Positions 1-9,497 of a DNA stretch of 64,000 nucleotides are shown here, one piece after another. Origin of the DNA: Tenacibaculum finnmarkense (lineage in GTDB: Bacteria; Bacteroidota; Bacteroidia; Flavobacteriales; Flavobacteriaceae); contig NZ_OENA01000053.1 of the NCBI RefSeq assembly GCF_900239185.1, forward strand, positions 62,001 through 126,000. Reading direction: 5' to 3'. Within the stretch, counting starts at the first letter, position 1. Each line of letters begins with the position of its first letter. The notes beneath the pieces were generated by a model. The model saw only the letters and a program-made list of their open reading frames with translations. It was not told the DNA's origin and did no database searches. Made by a program: the position numbers and the translations under genes.

Positions 1-449
1 ATGTTATTCTTTCTATTAAAAAGTAATTCTTCTTGATTTTTTTTTATAGAATTTATCTTATATAGCCATTCTTCGGTTATTTTTCCTTTGTGAATTTCTA
101 TGGCATAATCGAAATGAATATCTTTATATACACATTCAATTCTAAAAGTTGTTGGAAGTTCTTTGTATTCTTTATCTAATCTAAAACGTTTACTAATTGG
201 AATTAAATTTTCATTAGGTTCAGTATAAACAACTAAATCTTTTAAATATTCAATAGCTTTTATTAAATTACTTTTACCTGAAGCATTAGCACCGTATAAA
301 GCGGCTGTTTTTAAAATATTTACACCAGAAGCTGATTTATGTACATGATTTTCATGCTTCATATAACCATTTCCTTTTCCTGTTAGCATATTGAATTCCG
401 TTTCTTCTTTAAAAGACATAAAGTTACTTACGGTAAATCGGATAAGCAT
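1..449 (-). CDS. AAA family ATPase (AAA_15/AAA_21-like), 3'-truncated by window edge
   Basis: Reading the minus strand from the ATG at 449 gives about 149 codons without a stop, running off the window. The N-terminus MLIRFTVSNFMSFKEE followed by a Walker A motif, GANASGKS at residues 53-60, is typical of stand-alone ATP-binding proteins of the AAA_15/AAA_21 group, which are related to OLD and SMC-like ATPases. Such ATPases often sit beside an RloB-like or nuclease partner in anti-phage or abortive-infection modules, but the downstream partner would lie outside this window, so the role is open. It is divergent from nothing here: metG lies behind it on the same strand. Family call is fairly sure; function is not. 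Confidence 0.75.
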   Translation of the reverse strand, partial: MLIRFTVSNFMSFKEETEFNMLTGKGNGYMKHENHVHKSASGVNILKTAALYGANASGKSNLIKAIEYLKDLVVYTEPNENLIPISKRFRLDKEYKELPTTFRIECVYKDIHFDYAIEIHKGKITEEWLYKINSIKKNQEELLFNRKNN

Positions 450-559
450 AATTTTGATTTTTTCGTTATTATTTAGGTAAATTTAATAAAAAGACTTTTA
501 ATAAAAGAGTATAAAGTGTATTTTAACGAAAAAAACGAAATAACTTAATAGAACAAAAA

Positions 560-585
560 AAACCTCGCAAATTATTGCGAGGTTT
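560..585 (-). terminator. Rho-independent terminator of metG
   Basis: Perfect inverted repeat AAACCTCGCAA / TTGCGAGGTTT with a short A/T loop. On the minus strand it is followed by a run of T, and it lies 27 nt past the metG stop codon. Confidence 0.8.
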
Positions 586-611
586 CAAATATAGTAAAAT
601 GTTATTTTTAT

Positions 612-2666
612 TTAAGAAATAAACTCTCCGTTTGTTACCTTTTCAGAAGGTTGTGCAAAGGCTAATTTACCATCAGGAGTATCAATCATTAAAATCATTC
701 CTTGGCTTTCGATTCCTTTTAATTTACGTGGTGCTAAATTACAAACTACAGAAACTTGTTGCCCGATAATATCTTCAGGTTTAAAGCTTTCAGCAATACC
801 CGAAACAATTGTTCTAGTATCAAGTCCAACATCAACAGTAAGTTTTAATAATTTTTTAGTTTTTGCTACTTTTTCCGCTGCTGTAATAGTTCCTACACGG
901 ATATCTATTTTTGTGAAATCATCAAATTCAATGGTTTCTTTTTGAGGCTCTAAAACTCTGTTTTCAGCTTCGTTTGCTTTTTTAGTAGCTTCTAATTTTG
1001 CTAATTGTTTTTCAATTTCAACATCTTCAATTTTAGAAAACAATAATTCTGCTTCATTAATTTGATGATTTTCTTGAATTAAAATATCTTTTTCTGATAC
1101 ATCATTCCAAGTTAAAGCGGTATCAATATTTAAAATTCCTTTTAATTTAGTAGATGTAAAAGGTAAAAAAGGTTCTGATAAAATAGCCAATCCAGCAGCA
1201 ATTTGTAACGCTACATTCATAATTGTTTTGGTGCGTTCTGCATCAACCTTAATCATTTTCCAAGGCTCTTCATCAGCTAAATATTTATTTCCTAAACGCG
1301 CTAAATTCATTAATTCTTGAGAAGCTTCTCTAAAACGGTAACGTTCAATTGATTTCGCAATTACATTAGGAAACTCTTTTAAAGTAGCTAAAGTATCTTC
1401 ATCAATCTCTAATAATTCCCCTGCAGGTGGTACCTGCCCGTCGTAATATTTATTTGTTAAAACAACTACACGGTTTATAAAGTTTCCGAAAATTGCTACT
1501 AACTCATTATTATTTTTTGCTTGAAAATCTTTCCAAGTAAAATCGTTGTCTTTACTTTCAGGAGCATTTGCTGTTAACGTATAACGTAAAACATCTTGCT
1601 GATTAGGGAAATCTTCTAAATATTCGTGTAACCAAACCGCCCAGTTTTTAGAAGTCGATAATTTATTACCTTCTAAATTTAAAAATTCGTTGGCTGGTAC
1701 ATTTTCAGGTAAAATATAATCTCCATGCGCTTTTAACATCGATGGAAAAATAAGACAGTGAAATACAATATTATCTTTTCCGATAAAATGTACTAATTTA
1801 GTATCGTCTTTTTTCCAATAATCTTCCCAGTTTTTACCCTCACGAGCAGCCCATTCTTTGGTTGATGAAATATATCCGATAGGCGCATCAAACCAAACAT
1901 ATAATACTTTTCCTTCACCACCTTTTACAGGCACAGGAATTCCCCAGTCTAAATCACGAGTTACCGCTCTTGGGCGTAATCCGTCATCAATCCAAGATTT
2001 ACATTGCCCTAAAACGTTTGGTTTCCAGTCACTTTTATGACCTTCTAAAATCCATTTACGTAAAAAATCTTCATGTTTATCTAAAGGTAAAAACCAGTGT
2101 TTTGTTTCTTTTAAAGAAGGAACGTTTCCAGTAATTGCCGATTTCGGATTGATTAAATCTGTTGCGTTATGGCTTGTTCCACATTTTTCACATTGATCTC
2201 CGTAGCTTTCTTCGTTACCACATTTTGGGCAAGTTCCAACTACAAAACGATCTGCTAAATATTGATTTGCTTCTGCATCGTATAATTGCTCAGTAACTTC
2301 TTCAATAAATTCGCCATCATTATGCATTTTGATGAAAAAATCAGAAGCTGTTTCATGATGAATCTTAGAAGAGGTACGAGAATAATTATCAAAATAAATA
2401 CCAAAATCAACAAATGATTTTTTAATAATTCCGTGGTATTTATCAATAATATGCTGCGGGGTAACGCCTTCTTTTTTTGCACGCATTGGTATTGCTACAC
2501 CATGCTCATCAGATCCGCAAATAAAAGCAACATCTTTTGCTTTTCCACGTAAAAAACGTGCGTAAATATCTCCAGGAACATAAACACCTGCTAAATGCCC
2601 AATATGTATAGGACCGTTTGTGTAAGGTAATGCTGCTGTAATGGTATATCTTTTTGGTGTAGTCAT
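612..2666 (-). CDS. metG: Methionyl-tRNA synthetase with C-terminal tRNA-binding domain
   Basis: Charges tRNA-Met with methionine in the cytoplasm. The protein has 684 residues from the ATG at 2666 (MTTPKRYT); a longer reading would begin at a TTG four codons upstream and is unlikely. The HIGH motif is at residues 21-24. A zinc knuckle with two CxxC pairs (CPKC, CEKC) lies near residue 145-165, and the second signature appears as KLSTS rather than KMSKS. The last 110 residues form an EMAP-II/Trbp111-like OB-fold tRNA-binding domain, which makes this class of MetRS dimeric. It appears monocistronic, with its own -7 box upstream and a terminator downstream. Confidence 0.97.
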   Translation of the reverse strand: MTTPKRYTITAALPYTNGPIHIGHLAGVYVPGDIYARFLRGKAKDVAFICGSDEHGVAIPMRAKKEGVTPQHIIDKYHGIIKKSFVDFGIYFDNYSRTSSKIHHETASDFFIKMHNDGEFIEEVTEQLYDAEANQYLADRFVVGTCPKCGNEESYGDQCEKCGTSHNATDLINPKSAITGNVPSLKETKHWFLPLDKHEDFLRKWILEGHKSDWKPNVLGQCKSWIDDGLRPRAVTRDLDWGIPVPVKGGEGKVLYVWFDAPIGYISSTKEWAAREGKNWEDYWKKDDTKLVHFIGKDNIVFHCLIFPSMLKAHGDYILPENVPANEFLNLEGNKLSTSKNWAVWLHEYLEDFPNQQDVLRYTLTANAPESKDNDFTWKDFQAKNNNELVAIFGNFINRVVVLTNKYYDGQVPPAGELLEIDEDTLATLKEFPNVIAKSIERYRFREASQELMNLARLGNKYLADEEPWKMIKVDAERTKTIMNVALQIAAGLAILSEPFLPFTSTKLKGILNIDTALTWNDVSEKDILIQENHQINEAELLFSKIEDVEIEKQLAKLEATKKANEAENRVLEPQKETIEFDDFTKIDIRVGTITAAEKVAKTKKLLKLTVDVGLDTRTIVSGIAESFKPEDIIGQQVSVVCNLAPRKLKGIESQGMILMIDTPDGKLAFAQPSEKVTNGEFIS

Positions 2667-2688
2667 TTTAAGAATCAATTTTGATAGG

Positions 2689-2696
2689 CAAAAATA
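2689..2696 (-). promoter_or_regulatory. Bacteroidetes -7 box for metG
   Basis: On the minus strand the sequence reads TATTTTTG, matching the Bacteroidetes sigma-ABfr -7 consensus TAnnTTTG. It would start transcription about 20 nt upstream of the metG ATG at 2666. No clear -33 TTTG at the usual spacing. Confidence 0.5.
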
Positions 2697-2717
2697 CTTA
2701 AAATTAAATTGCTTTTT

Positions 2718-3007
2718 AGAGCCTGTTTAAAAATTAAATAAACTGTCCGTTCGAGTGATTTTTTTCCTTTAAAAAAATGGTGTCCAGAACTTTTTAGCAT
2801 AAAATTCATCAAGCTAAAAGAATTCAAATTTTCGATACAGTTTTAATTTCTTTTAGTCTTTAAAATGATTTGAATTGACAAAAATCATCAAAAAAAAAGC
2901 TAAAAATTAGGGGGAATTAGGGTGCGAAGCTGAATTAAATTCCCTTTGATATATTCGATTACTAATTTTTTAGTTACAAAACTTTTTTAGAGGAAGTTTA
3001 AACAGCT
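2718..3007. repeat. Family 2 MITE-like repeat, copy R1 (long form)
   Basis: Fills most of the metG-TonB receptor gap. It begins with AGAGCCTGTTTAAA and ends with GTTTAAACAGCT, an imperfect inverted terminal pair. The left half holds TTCGAGTGATTTT and a partner near the middle, as in copy R2 at 26724. The right half is a decayed version of the block that also carries GATGCGAACCTGAA in R2 and R3. No open reading frame inside. Confidence 0.7.
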
Positions 3008-3045
3008 TTTTAAAATTCAGAAAATATCTTTTAAAATAGTTATTT

Positions 3046-3081
3046 TTATTTTGTCTAAATAAGAATAGTAATGTATTTTTG
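3046..3081 (+). promoter_or_regulatory. Promoter with overlapping palindrome for the TonB receptor operon
   Basis: TTTG at 3050-3053, 20 nt spacer, then TATTTTTG at 3074-3081: a full match to the Bacteroidetes promoter TTTG-N19-21-TAnnTTTG. A 17-bp imperfect palindrome TTATTTTGTCTAAATAA (3046-3062) overlaps the -33 box and could be the operator of a metal-responsive repressor of Fur or DtxR type; that part is inference. Confidence 0.7.
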
Positions 3082-3122
3082 TCTTCGTTTAAAAAAAATT
3101 ATAAATAAAACATATAAATAAG

Positions 3123-5570
3123 ATGAATAATAAAGGACTATTACTACTAATGATGTTTGTAACATCCGTCATTTTTTCTCAAGATTTAAAAACAATACAA
3201 GGGAAAATCACAGATAAAAATGGAACTCCAATTGAAAATGTAACAATCATATTATCTGATATTAATAAAGGGGTGTATTCTAACAGTAAAGGAGCATTTA
3301 TTTTAGATAAGATAAAGTCGAATAAAATATGTTTGAAAATTTCAAAAATAGGCTATGGAAGTATTACAAAAAACATGACTTTATCGGCTGAAAATAATTT
3401 TGTGAGCCTGGTAATGTCGTCTAAAATGGAGGCGTTAAAAGAGGTTATTGTAAACTGTAGTTTAGATAAAATAAATAAATCGAAAGTATCGACCAATAGG
3501 TTAGGGGCAAAAGCGATTGACATGCCTAACTCGTCTGATGTTGTAAGTAAATCATTAATTGAGCAACAACAAGCCTTAACTTTAGGAGAGGTAATGACCA
3601 ATGTTTCGGGGGTTTTTCAATTTAATAAAGGATACGGAGGAGTTTCAGAAACCTTTGGAGCAAGAGGTTTAAGTTCGCGTTATTTAGGTTTTATGTTTAG
3701 AGATGGAACTCGTTTTGGAACCAATCAATATTTAGCAACTCCTGAATTAGAATCATTTGAAAAAGTGGAGGTTTTAAAAGGTGGAGCGGCTATTAATTTT
3801 GGATATGTTTCGCCAGGAGCAACCATAAATTATGTAACTAAAAAGCCATTTTTTGAAAATAAAGGAAGTATTTCTTTTAGATATGGAAGCTACGATTTTA
3901 TCAAGCCAACCTTAGATTATAATTTTAAATTATCAGAAAAATTAGCCTTCCGATTTGTTTCAACAACCGATATGGCAAACAGTTTTAGAGAAACTGTAAA
4001 AACCAGTCGTCATTTTAATTATGGAGCTTTTAGGTATTTAGCATCAGAGAATACTACCATTGATTTGAACCTAGAATATTTAAAAGACAAGCGTCCGTTT
4101 GATTTCGGATTGCCAATTTTTGAAGATAAAATTATCACAGGATATACCACCGATGCTAAGGGGGATAAAAAACCTGTTTATCTGCAGCAAAAAGGACAGC
4201 AACGTTTGTATTCTAAAGTAACAAAAGATCTAAGAAAAAGGTTTATTGGAAGCCCTTTTAATAACAGAAATTCAAATCAATTTAATGCTAATTTAAAATT
4301 AGATTCTCAATTAGACGAGCAATGGAATTTAAGCATTGCCTTAGGAACGTCAATTTCTGATTATGATTATATTAGAACAGGAAGTGGTTTTTCGAATCAG
4401 TATTTTTTAGAAGGAAATGATCTTAGAATTAGCAGAACTTTAGAAAAACAATCTTGGATTGAAAACGGTTTTGGGGCACAAATTAATTTAACAGGTAAAT
4501 ATGCTGTTTTAGGAATGAAAAACCGCAGTAGTTTTAGTATTGATTATGATAATAGGAATCAAAAAACAGTAAACTATAATTCGATAAGAGGTTTTGACGA
4601 TGTTTATTTATTCAATAAAAATACAACTCAAAAGGCTGCCGTAGCAATGGATAAATCTTATTTAGGCGATACTAAATTTTCAGGTGTAGGTATTTCGTTT
4701 CAAAATTTATTAAGTATTACTGATTATTTAAACGTATTAGCATCTGTAAGAATGGATGTTGTTGATGGTAGTTCAGAAAATGTTTATTTAATCGATTACA
4801 GCGATAATAAACCAGGAGATATTGTATTGAAAGAATATGATGATGTCGCTTTTACACCAAGTATCGGTTTAACGTATAAACTTACAGAAGATAATTCAAT
4901 TTTTGCAAGTTTTACAAATACTTTTAATCCTAATAATAGGTTCAGGTTAAATGATGATGATGATATTTTACCGTCATTTTACACAAATCAATTTGAACTA
5001 GGAACAAAAAATAGTTTTTACGACGGAAAATTTAATGTAAATGCTACATATTATATCATCAATAGCGATGGTTATGTAACAAGTCCTAATAGACCCGAAA
5101 GACACGCCATCGGTTCAGGAACAAAATATAAAGGTTTAGAGTTTGATATTTCTGCAAAACCTTTTGAAGGATTAACATTAAGTGCAAATTATTCTTATAT
5201 AGATGCCGAATATGGCGAAGGCGGATTTTTTAAAGCAGGAACTAGACCACAGCAAACTCCAGAACATCAGTTAGGATTTTGGTCTAATTATAAATTTAAT
5301 AGCGGTGCTTTAAAAAATTTCTCTCTTAATTTTGGAGGTCAATATACAAGTGAACGCCTTGGAAACGATTTTTATAAAGGAAATAATCCATATATCCAAA
5401 AGGCATACACATTGTTAAATGCGGGTGTTGGTTATCAGCAAAAAAACTTTGATGTGAATTTAAAAGTAACCAATATTTTAGATGAATTTACATTTTTTGC
5501 CTATCGATATGGTAGTGTAAATCCGATAGACCCAACACAATTTAGTTTAACAACACGATACAGATTTTAA
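3123..5570 (+). CDS. TonB-dependent receptor (siderophore-receptor type) with CarboxypepD_reg-like N-domain
   Basis: Outer-membrane active importer of 815 residues. A signal peptide ends at about VIFSQ (residue 20). Residues 20-110 form a carboxypeptidase-regulatory-like beta sandwich, common in Bacteroidetes receptors. A plug domain follows at about residues 125-240, with FGARGL and a conserved EVLKGGAAINFG segment as in FhuA/FecA-type receptors. The rest is a 22-strand barrel ending in the aromatic LTTRYRF typical of BamA recognition. The substrate is probably a ferric siderophore or other metal complex, since the downstream gene is a DUF4198 protein. No SusD partner follows, which argues against a glycan utilisation locus. 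Confidence 0.9.
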   Translation: MNNKGLLLLMMFVTSVIFSQDLKTIQGKITDKNGTPIENVTIILSDINKGVYSNSKGAFILDKIKSNKICLKISKIGYGSITKNMTLSAENNFVSLVMSSKMEALKEVIVNCSLDKINKSKVSTNRLGAKAIDMPNSSDVVSKSLIEQQQALTLGEVMTNVSGVFQFNKGYGGVSETFGARGLSSRYLGFMFRDGTRFGTNQYLATPELESFEKVEVLKGGAAINFGYVSPGATINYVTKKPFFENKGSISFRYGSYDFIKPTLDYNFKLSEKLAFRFVSTTDMANSFRETVKTSRHFNYGAFRYLASENTTIDLNLEYLKDKRPFDFGLPIFEDKIITGYTTDAKGDKKPVYLQQKGQQRLYSKVTKDLRKRFIGSPFNNRNSNQFNANLKLDSQLDEQWNLSIALGTSISDYDYIRTGSGFSNQYFLEGNDLRISRTLEKQSWIENGFGAQINLTGKYAVLGMKNRSSFSIDYDNRNQKTVNYNSIRGFDDVYLFNKNTTQKAAVAMDKSYLGDTKFSGVGISFQNLLSITDYLNVLASVRMDVVDGSSENVYLIDYSDNKPGDIVLKEYDDVAFTPSIGLTYKLTEDNSIFASFTNTFNPNNRFRLNDDDDILPSFYTNQFELGTKNSFYDGKFNVNATYYIINSDGYVTSPNRPERHAIGSGTKYKGLEFDISAKPFEGLTLSANYSYIDAEYGEGGFFKAGTRPQQTPEHQLGFWSNYKFNSGALKNFSLNFGGQYTSERLGNDFYKGNNPYIQKAYTLLNAGVGYQQKNFDVNLKVTNILDEFTFFAYRYGSVNPIDPTQFSLTTRYRF

Positions 5571-5584
5571 TTCCCCAAGATGAA

Positions 5585-5619
5585 CCGATACAATTTTATA
5601 GTTTTAAAAATTGTATCGG
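5585..5619 (+). terminator. Intercistronic hairpin between TonB receptor and DUF4198 gene
   Basis: Perfect 13-bp inverted repeat CCGATACAATTTT / AAAATTGTATCGG only 14 nt after the receptor stop codon. It is followed by TTTC and a run of A rather than a T tract, so it may be a weak or partial terminator, or an mRNA-stabilising hairpin, that sets the ratio of the two products. Confidence 0.6.
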
Positions 5620-5637
5620 TTTCAAAAAAAAAATATC

Positions 5638-6417
5638 ATGAAAAAAATAAATTTTTTAATAATTTTGATAGTATTGCCAATATTCATGTCACACAGTGTT
5701 TGGATGCAAATAAAAAATAAAGGAAAAGTAGGCGATAAGGCTAAAGTGAACTTATACTTTGGTGAAATCAGAGAAAATGTTATAGAAAAAGGCTTAAAAT
5801 GGTACGATGGTGAAATTTTTAAAGAATTTAAAGGCTATGTAAAACCGCCTAATTCTGATAAGAAAGAAGCATTGGTTTTAACGCCTTCTGAAGTATCGGT
5901 ATCAGGAACTTTTACCCCAAAAACACCAGGAATTTATCAAATAGTAGCCTTTAATGAAACCGGTAGTATTAAAGATTATACCAAACATGGCTTGGGTTTA
6001 TTAAAAGATGCCGCTTATTTACGTACCACTTTTGAAGCTACTTCATGGCGGGTAAAACAAGAAGGAACGCCTAATTTAAAGCCGATGATGAAATATGATA
6101 TTGTTCCTTTTCCTGCTAAAAATGGCTACGGAAGTTACAACAGTCATAAAGCAACTTGGCGGGTAAAAGAAAAAGTATATGCACGGTTTTATATTGATGG
6201 GAAAATTGCTGCTGATAAAGAAATAAAAGTATATAGCCCCGATGGTTGGACATCTATTAAAAAAACAGATAAAAATGGAATGTTCTATTTTATACCTTAT
6301 AAAAAAGGAACATATCAGGCTGTTTATCAATTAAAAAAGCAAGAAAATGGTGTTTATAAAGGTCAAAAATACAATACCACACGCATAAAAGTAATTAGTA
6401 ATTTAAACATTGAATAA
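5638..6417 (+). CDS. DUF4198 domain-containing exported protein
   Basis: A 259-residue protein with a signal peptide (MKKINFLIILIVLPIF). The start is the ATG at 5638; an upstream TTG at 5611 lies inside the hairpin and is unlikely. The body matches the DUF4198 family, beta-rich periplasmic proteins found beside nickel and cobalt importers and TonB receptors; the early SVWMQ and the later repeated Ig-like part (KVYARFYIDGK, KEIKVYSPDGW) fit. Its place 67 nt behind the TonB receptor suggests it binds or hands on the imported metal or ligand in the periplasm. The exact ligand cannot be read from sequence. Confidence 0.75.
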   Translation: MKKINFLIILIVLPIFMSHSVWMQIKNKGKVGDKAKVNLYFGEIRENVIEKGLKWYDGEIFKEFKGYVKPPNSDKKEALVLTPSEVSVSGTFTPKTPGIYQIVAFNETGSIKDYTKHGLGLLKDAAYLRTTFEATSWRVKQEGTPNLKPMMKYDIVPFPAKNGYGSYNSHKATWRVKEKVYARFYIDGKIAADKEIKVYSPDGWTSIKKTDKNGMFYFIPYKKGTYQAVYQLKKQENGVYKGQKYNTTRIKVISNLNIE

Positions 6418-6505
6418 TTTATGTAGTAAAAAAAAAGTTAAAAACTAGTTGCATACTATTCGTTTTATTATTTTGAGCGTAAATTAACTTAAAGCATCAT
6501 TATTT

Positions 6506-7543
6506 ATGAGATTTACGAAACAAAAAAAGCTTGTTTTTTCATTGTTATTATCGCTATTATTGTCAATATTGTTGTCAGAATCAATGAACGCTCAAAATAA
6601 TTTTATGAAATTAAAAACGCCAGTATTTTTACAAAAAGGCGATACTATTGTAATTCTAGCGCCTGCAGGAATTTTAAAAAACAGAAAACATATTATTGAT
6701 AAAGCCAAAAAACTTGCCCAAAGTTGGGGATTAAAAGTGGTGTATGGAAAACATATGTTTAATCAATCTGATCATTTTGCAGGAACCGATCAGCAGCGTT
6801 GTCAAGATTTTCAAGATGCTTTAGATAATAAGAATATTAAAGCTATTTGGTCGGCTCGTGGCGGGTATGGTTCTGTTCGAATTTTAGATAAATTAGATTT
6901 TTCGAAATTTAAAGAACATCCTAAATGGGTAATTGGTTATTCTGATATTACCGCTTTTCATAATCATATTCATAATTTAGGCGTAGAAACAATTCACGGA
7001 ATTATGGGAACAAGCATGCAAGATAAACCCGAAGTGATTGCAAAAAGTATTGCATCGCTTAAAAAAGCACTGTTTGGGGAAAAATTATCATATCAAATTA
7101 CAGCATCAAAATATAATAGAAATATTCCTGAAAAGGATACTATAAATACGGAGTTTTCAGGGGAATTAGTCGGCGGGAATATTGCTATTTTAGCATCAAT
7201 GTTAGGCTCGGAAAGTCAACTATCAACAGAAAATAAAGTGTTATTTATTGAGGAAATAGGCGAGTATAAATATTCAATTGACAGAATGTTGCAAAGCTTA
7301 AAACGCGCCAATTATTTTACAAAAGTAAGCGGTGTTATTGTAGGTGATATGACTAAGGTTAAAAAAAATTCAACACCTTGGGGAAGTTCTATCGAGCAAT
7401 TAATTTTAGAGGTAATTCCTAAAGAGATTCCTGTTGTGTTTAATTTTCCTGCTGGTCATGAGCCAGATAATCGTGCTTTGATTATGGGAAGAGATGTTAC
7501 TGTAACTACTCAAAATAGAATAGTAAGCTTAAAATTCGAATAA
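6506..7543 (+). CDS. LD-carboxypeptidase, S66 family (LdcA/MccF-like)
   Basis: Serine peptidase that removes the terminal D-Ala from murein tetrapeptides during cell-wall recycling, or a MccF-like peptidase. It has 345 residues with a hydrophobic leader (LLLSLLLSILLSESMNAQ), so it is probably exported. Family marks are the loop WSARGGYGS (116-123), the nucleophile elbow GYSD with Ser146, the acidic segment FIEEIGEYKYSIDRM and the His in PAGHEPDN. The next gene, yraN, overlaps its stop codon by one base (TAATG), so the two are translationally coupled. Confidence 0.88.
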   Translation: MRFTKQKKLVFSLLLSLLLSILLSESMNAQNNFMKLKTPVFLQKGDTIVILAPAGILKNRKHIIDKAKKLAQSWGLKVVYGKHMFNQSDHFAGTDQQRCQDFQDALDNKNIKAIWSARGGYGSVRILDKLDFSKFKEHPKWVIGYSDITAFHNHIHNLGVETIHGIMGTSMQDKPEVIAKSIASLKKALFGEKLSYQITASKYNRNIPEKDTINTEFSGELVGGNIAILASMLGSESQLSTENKVLFIEEIGEYKYSIDRMLQSLKRANYFTKVSGVIVGDMTKVKKNSTPWGSSIEQLILEVIPKEIPVVFNFPAGHEPDNRALIMGRDVTVTTQNRIVSLKFE

Positions 7544-7902
7544 TGGCAGAGCATAACGAACTTGGCGAAAAAGGAGAGCAATTAGCTATTGACTATTTAC
7601 AAAAAAACGGTTATAAAATCCTTGAAAAAAACTATCGATATAAAAAAGCGGAGGTAGATGTTATTGCTCAAAAAGACGGCTTTTTAGTAGTTGTTGAGGT
7701 AAAAACACGGTCGAGTACTTATTTTGGAAATCCAGAGAGTTTTGTGAATCCGAAGAAAATAAAATTATTGGTTTTTGCGATTAATAATTATGTGAATCAA
7801 AAAGATTTAGACCTCGAGGTACGCTTTGATATTATTGCTATTGTAAAAAATAAAGAACAGTATAATATACGGCACTTAACAGATGCTTTTTTACATTTTT
7901 AA
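7543..7902 (+). CDS. yraN: YraN family (UPF0102) endonuclease-like protein
   Basis: A 119-residue protein of the UPF0102/YraN family, with a restriction-endonuclease-like fold. The motifs LGEKGEQLAIDYLQKNGYKILEKNYR and EVDVIAQKDG followed by VVVEVKTRS give the D-(x)n-E-x-K arrangement of the nuclease site. Its biological role is unclear in most bacteria; links to DNA uptake and repair have been proposed for relatives. The ATG overlaps the stop codon of the LD-carboxypeptidase gene. A hairpin terminator follows at once. Confidence 0.9.
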   Translation: MAEHNELGEKGEQLAIDYLQKNGYKILEKNYRYKKAEVDVIAQKDGFLVVVEVKTRSSTYFGNPESFVNPKKIKLLVFAINNYVNQKDLDLEVRFDIIAIVKNKEQYNIRHLTDAFLHF

Positions 7903-7908
7903 AACAGC

Positions 7909-7934
7909 AAACCCAACAATTATATGTTGGGTTT
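7909..7934. terminator. Bidirectional terminator between yraN and the thioredoxin-like gene
   Basis: Inverted repeat AAACCCAACA / TGTTGGGTTT with a six-base A/T loop, between two convergent genes. Confidence 0.8.
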
Positions 7935-7969
7935 GTTATTTTAATCAACGTATTTATAAAATAAATGTG

Positions 7970-9352
7970 TTATTCTGATTGTTTTGCGAAATACTTTTTA
8001 ACATCTTCTAAGTCGTTTGGTATCGCAATTATTTTTTTGTCTTTATCTAAAACAAAATAAGAAGGCGTTCCTGTTAAATTGTATTTAACGATGGTTTCGT
8101 TGTCAAATTTATAGGTAGGATGCGTTCCCATAGCATTGTGCCAATAAGGTAGGTTTTTTTGAAATTCATTCCAATCTGTTGATTTGTAGTTTTCAACAGC
8201 AAATGATACAACCGATACTTCATTGTATTTTTGCATTTCGGTATGTAATTCAGGAATGTCTCTAGTACAGTGTGGGCAAGAGGTACTCCAAAAAATTAAT
8301 AAATATTTTTCACCATCAGCTAAGGTTGATAATTTAAGTTCTTTACCTGCTTCTTCCCATGAAAAATCAGGTGCTATTCTACCAACGGTAGCATTTAAAA
8401 ACTGTAAGGTTTCTTTTCTAAAGACAGGATCAATTTCTTCTTCTGGTAATTCGTCATAGTAGTTTTCAAACATCCAATCTACTATTGGACCGTTGCGTTT
8501 TTCAGCTAAAGAAGTAATTAAAAATACTGTTACTGATTTTTTTAATGGAACTCCAGAAAGTTCGCCCATTACCTTTGTAATCGATTCTTTTAATAATTTT
8601 TGTTGTAATTCTTTATTATCAGAATAATTTAAGTAAAAAACATAATCAGCAATACGATCTACTAAAAAAGAAGAGTTGTATAAGGCTTCATTATTAAAGT
8701 CAATATATTTGAAAAAATGATTAACTGTAGAAGAAAGATATTCGTCCATATTATCAATAGGACTAGACGGGTTATAACGTTGTGAGGCTTCAATAAAATT
8801 ATGCACCAACATACCGTCTGATTTATTTTCATAAATATCTTGCATGTTTTCTAATTCTTTTACAGCAGTTTTATACGCTTTTTTAGTGTCTTTATTTCCA
8901 TTTTTAATATAATCAACTTGATTTTCGTCAATTTTATTTTGGATTAAAGCATAAGATTGTAAATATTCGGTATATAGTTTATTTTCTCTAGATGCTGTAA
9001 AAACAACAGATTGCCCAGGGTATTTAGGATTGAATATAAATTCAATATTTTCTTTGTTGAAATAGAAATCTACAAACCCGGCACCTTTATTTCGGTAGGT
9101 AGCTCTGTATGCTCCAACAGGTGCATCTTCAGGCAGAGTAAATTCAAATTTACCTAAGGTTTGCTTTTCTCCACCAACAACAATGGTATTCGATTTTATA
9201 GTTGTATTGCTGATAAATTTAGGCTTAGCTCCTTGTAATTTATGCAGGTAAACCCAGTCACTTTTTTCAGGAGGCGTCATTGTTCCTTTAATTGTATATT
9301 GGGCGCTAACTATTGAAGTAGCAAGTATTAATAGCGACAGTAATTTTTTCAT
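7970..9352 (-). CDS. Exported DUF4369/TlpA-like thiol-disulfide protein
   Basis: A 460-residue protein with signal peptide MKKLLSLLILATSIVSAQ. The N-terminal third resembles DUF4369-type domains found before thioredoxin folds in Bacteroidetes, and a helical middle part follows. The C-terminal 130 residues are an AhpC/TSA-TlpA thioredoxin fold with the active-site motif SCPHC at about residue 358 and the cis-proline loop TGTPSYFVLD. It likely acts in periplasmic disulfide reduction or cytochrome maturation; the specific partner is not visible. Monocistronic and convergent with yraN. Confidence 0.85.
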   Translation of the reverse strand: MKKLLSLLILATSIVSAQYTIKGTMTPPEKSDWVYLHKLQGAKPKFISNTTIKSNTIVVGGEKQTLGKFEFTLPEDAPVGAYRATYRNKGAGFVDFYFNKENIEFIFNPKYPGQSVVFTASRENKLYTEYLQSYALIQNKIDENQVDYIKNGNKDTKKAYKTAVKELENMQDIYENKSDGMLVHNFIEASQRYNPSSPIDNMDEYLSSTVNHFFKYIDFNNEALYNSSFLVDRIADYVFYLNYSDNKELQQKLLKESITKVMGELSGVPLKKSVTVFLITSLAEKRNGPIVDWMFENYYDELPEEEIDPVFRKETLQFLNATVGRIAPDFSWEEAGKELKLSTLADGEKYLLIFWSTSCPHCTRDIPELHTEMQKYNEVSVVSFAVENYKSTDWNEFQKNLPYWHNAMGTHPTYKFDNETIVKYNLTGTPSYFVLDKDKKIIAIPNDLEDVKKYFAKQSE

Positions 9353-9497
9353 TAGTATATTTTATAAGAGTTGAATTAATATTTAAAACTAGTCATTTAC
9401 GAACTTCTTTCCAAGAAGTGTACCACTTTTATTTTTTTATCATTTTATTAAAATAATAGTGCTATTTGTGCTTTTAAATAAACATTTAACAGTGTTT

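Noticed and set aside
1858..2040. Plus-strand reading frame inside metG
   Set aside because: It lies wholly within metG on the opposite strand, and its sequence matches no family.
2718..3007. Family 2 repeats as degenerate insertion sequences with a coding gene
   Set aside because: No reading frame of useful length in any of the four copies, on either strand.
5611..5637. TTG start for the DUF4198 protein
   Set aside because: It would place the start inside the hairpin arm and add residues before the signal peptide.
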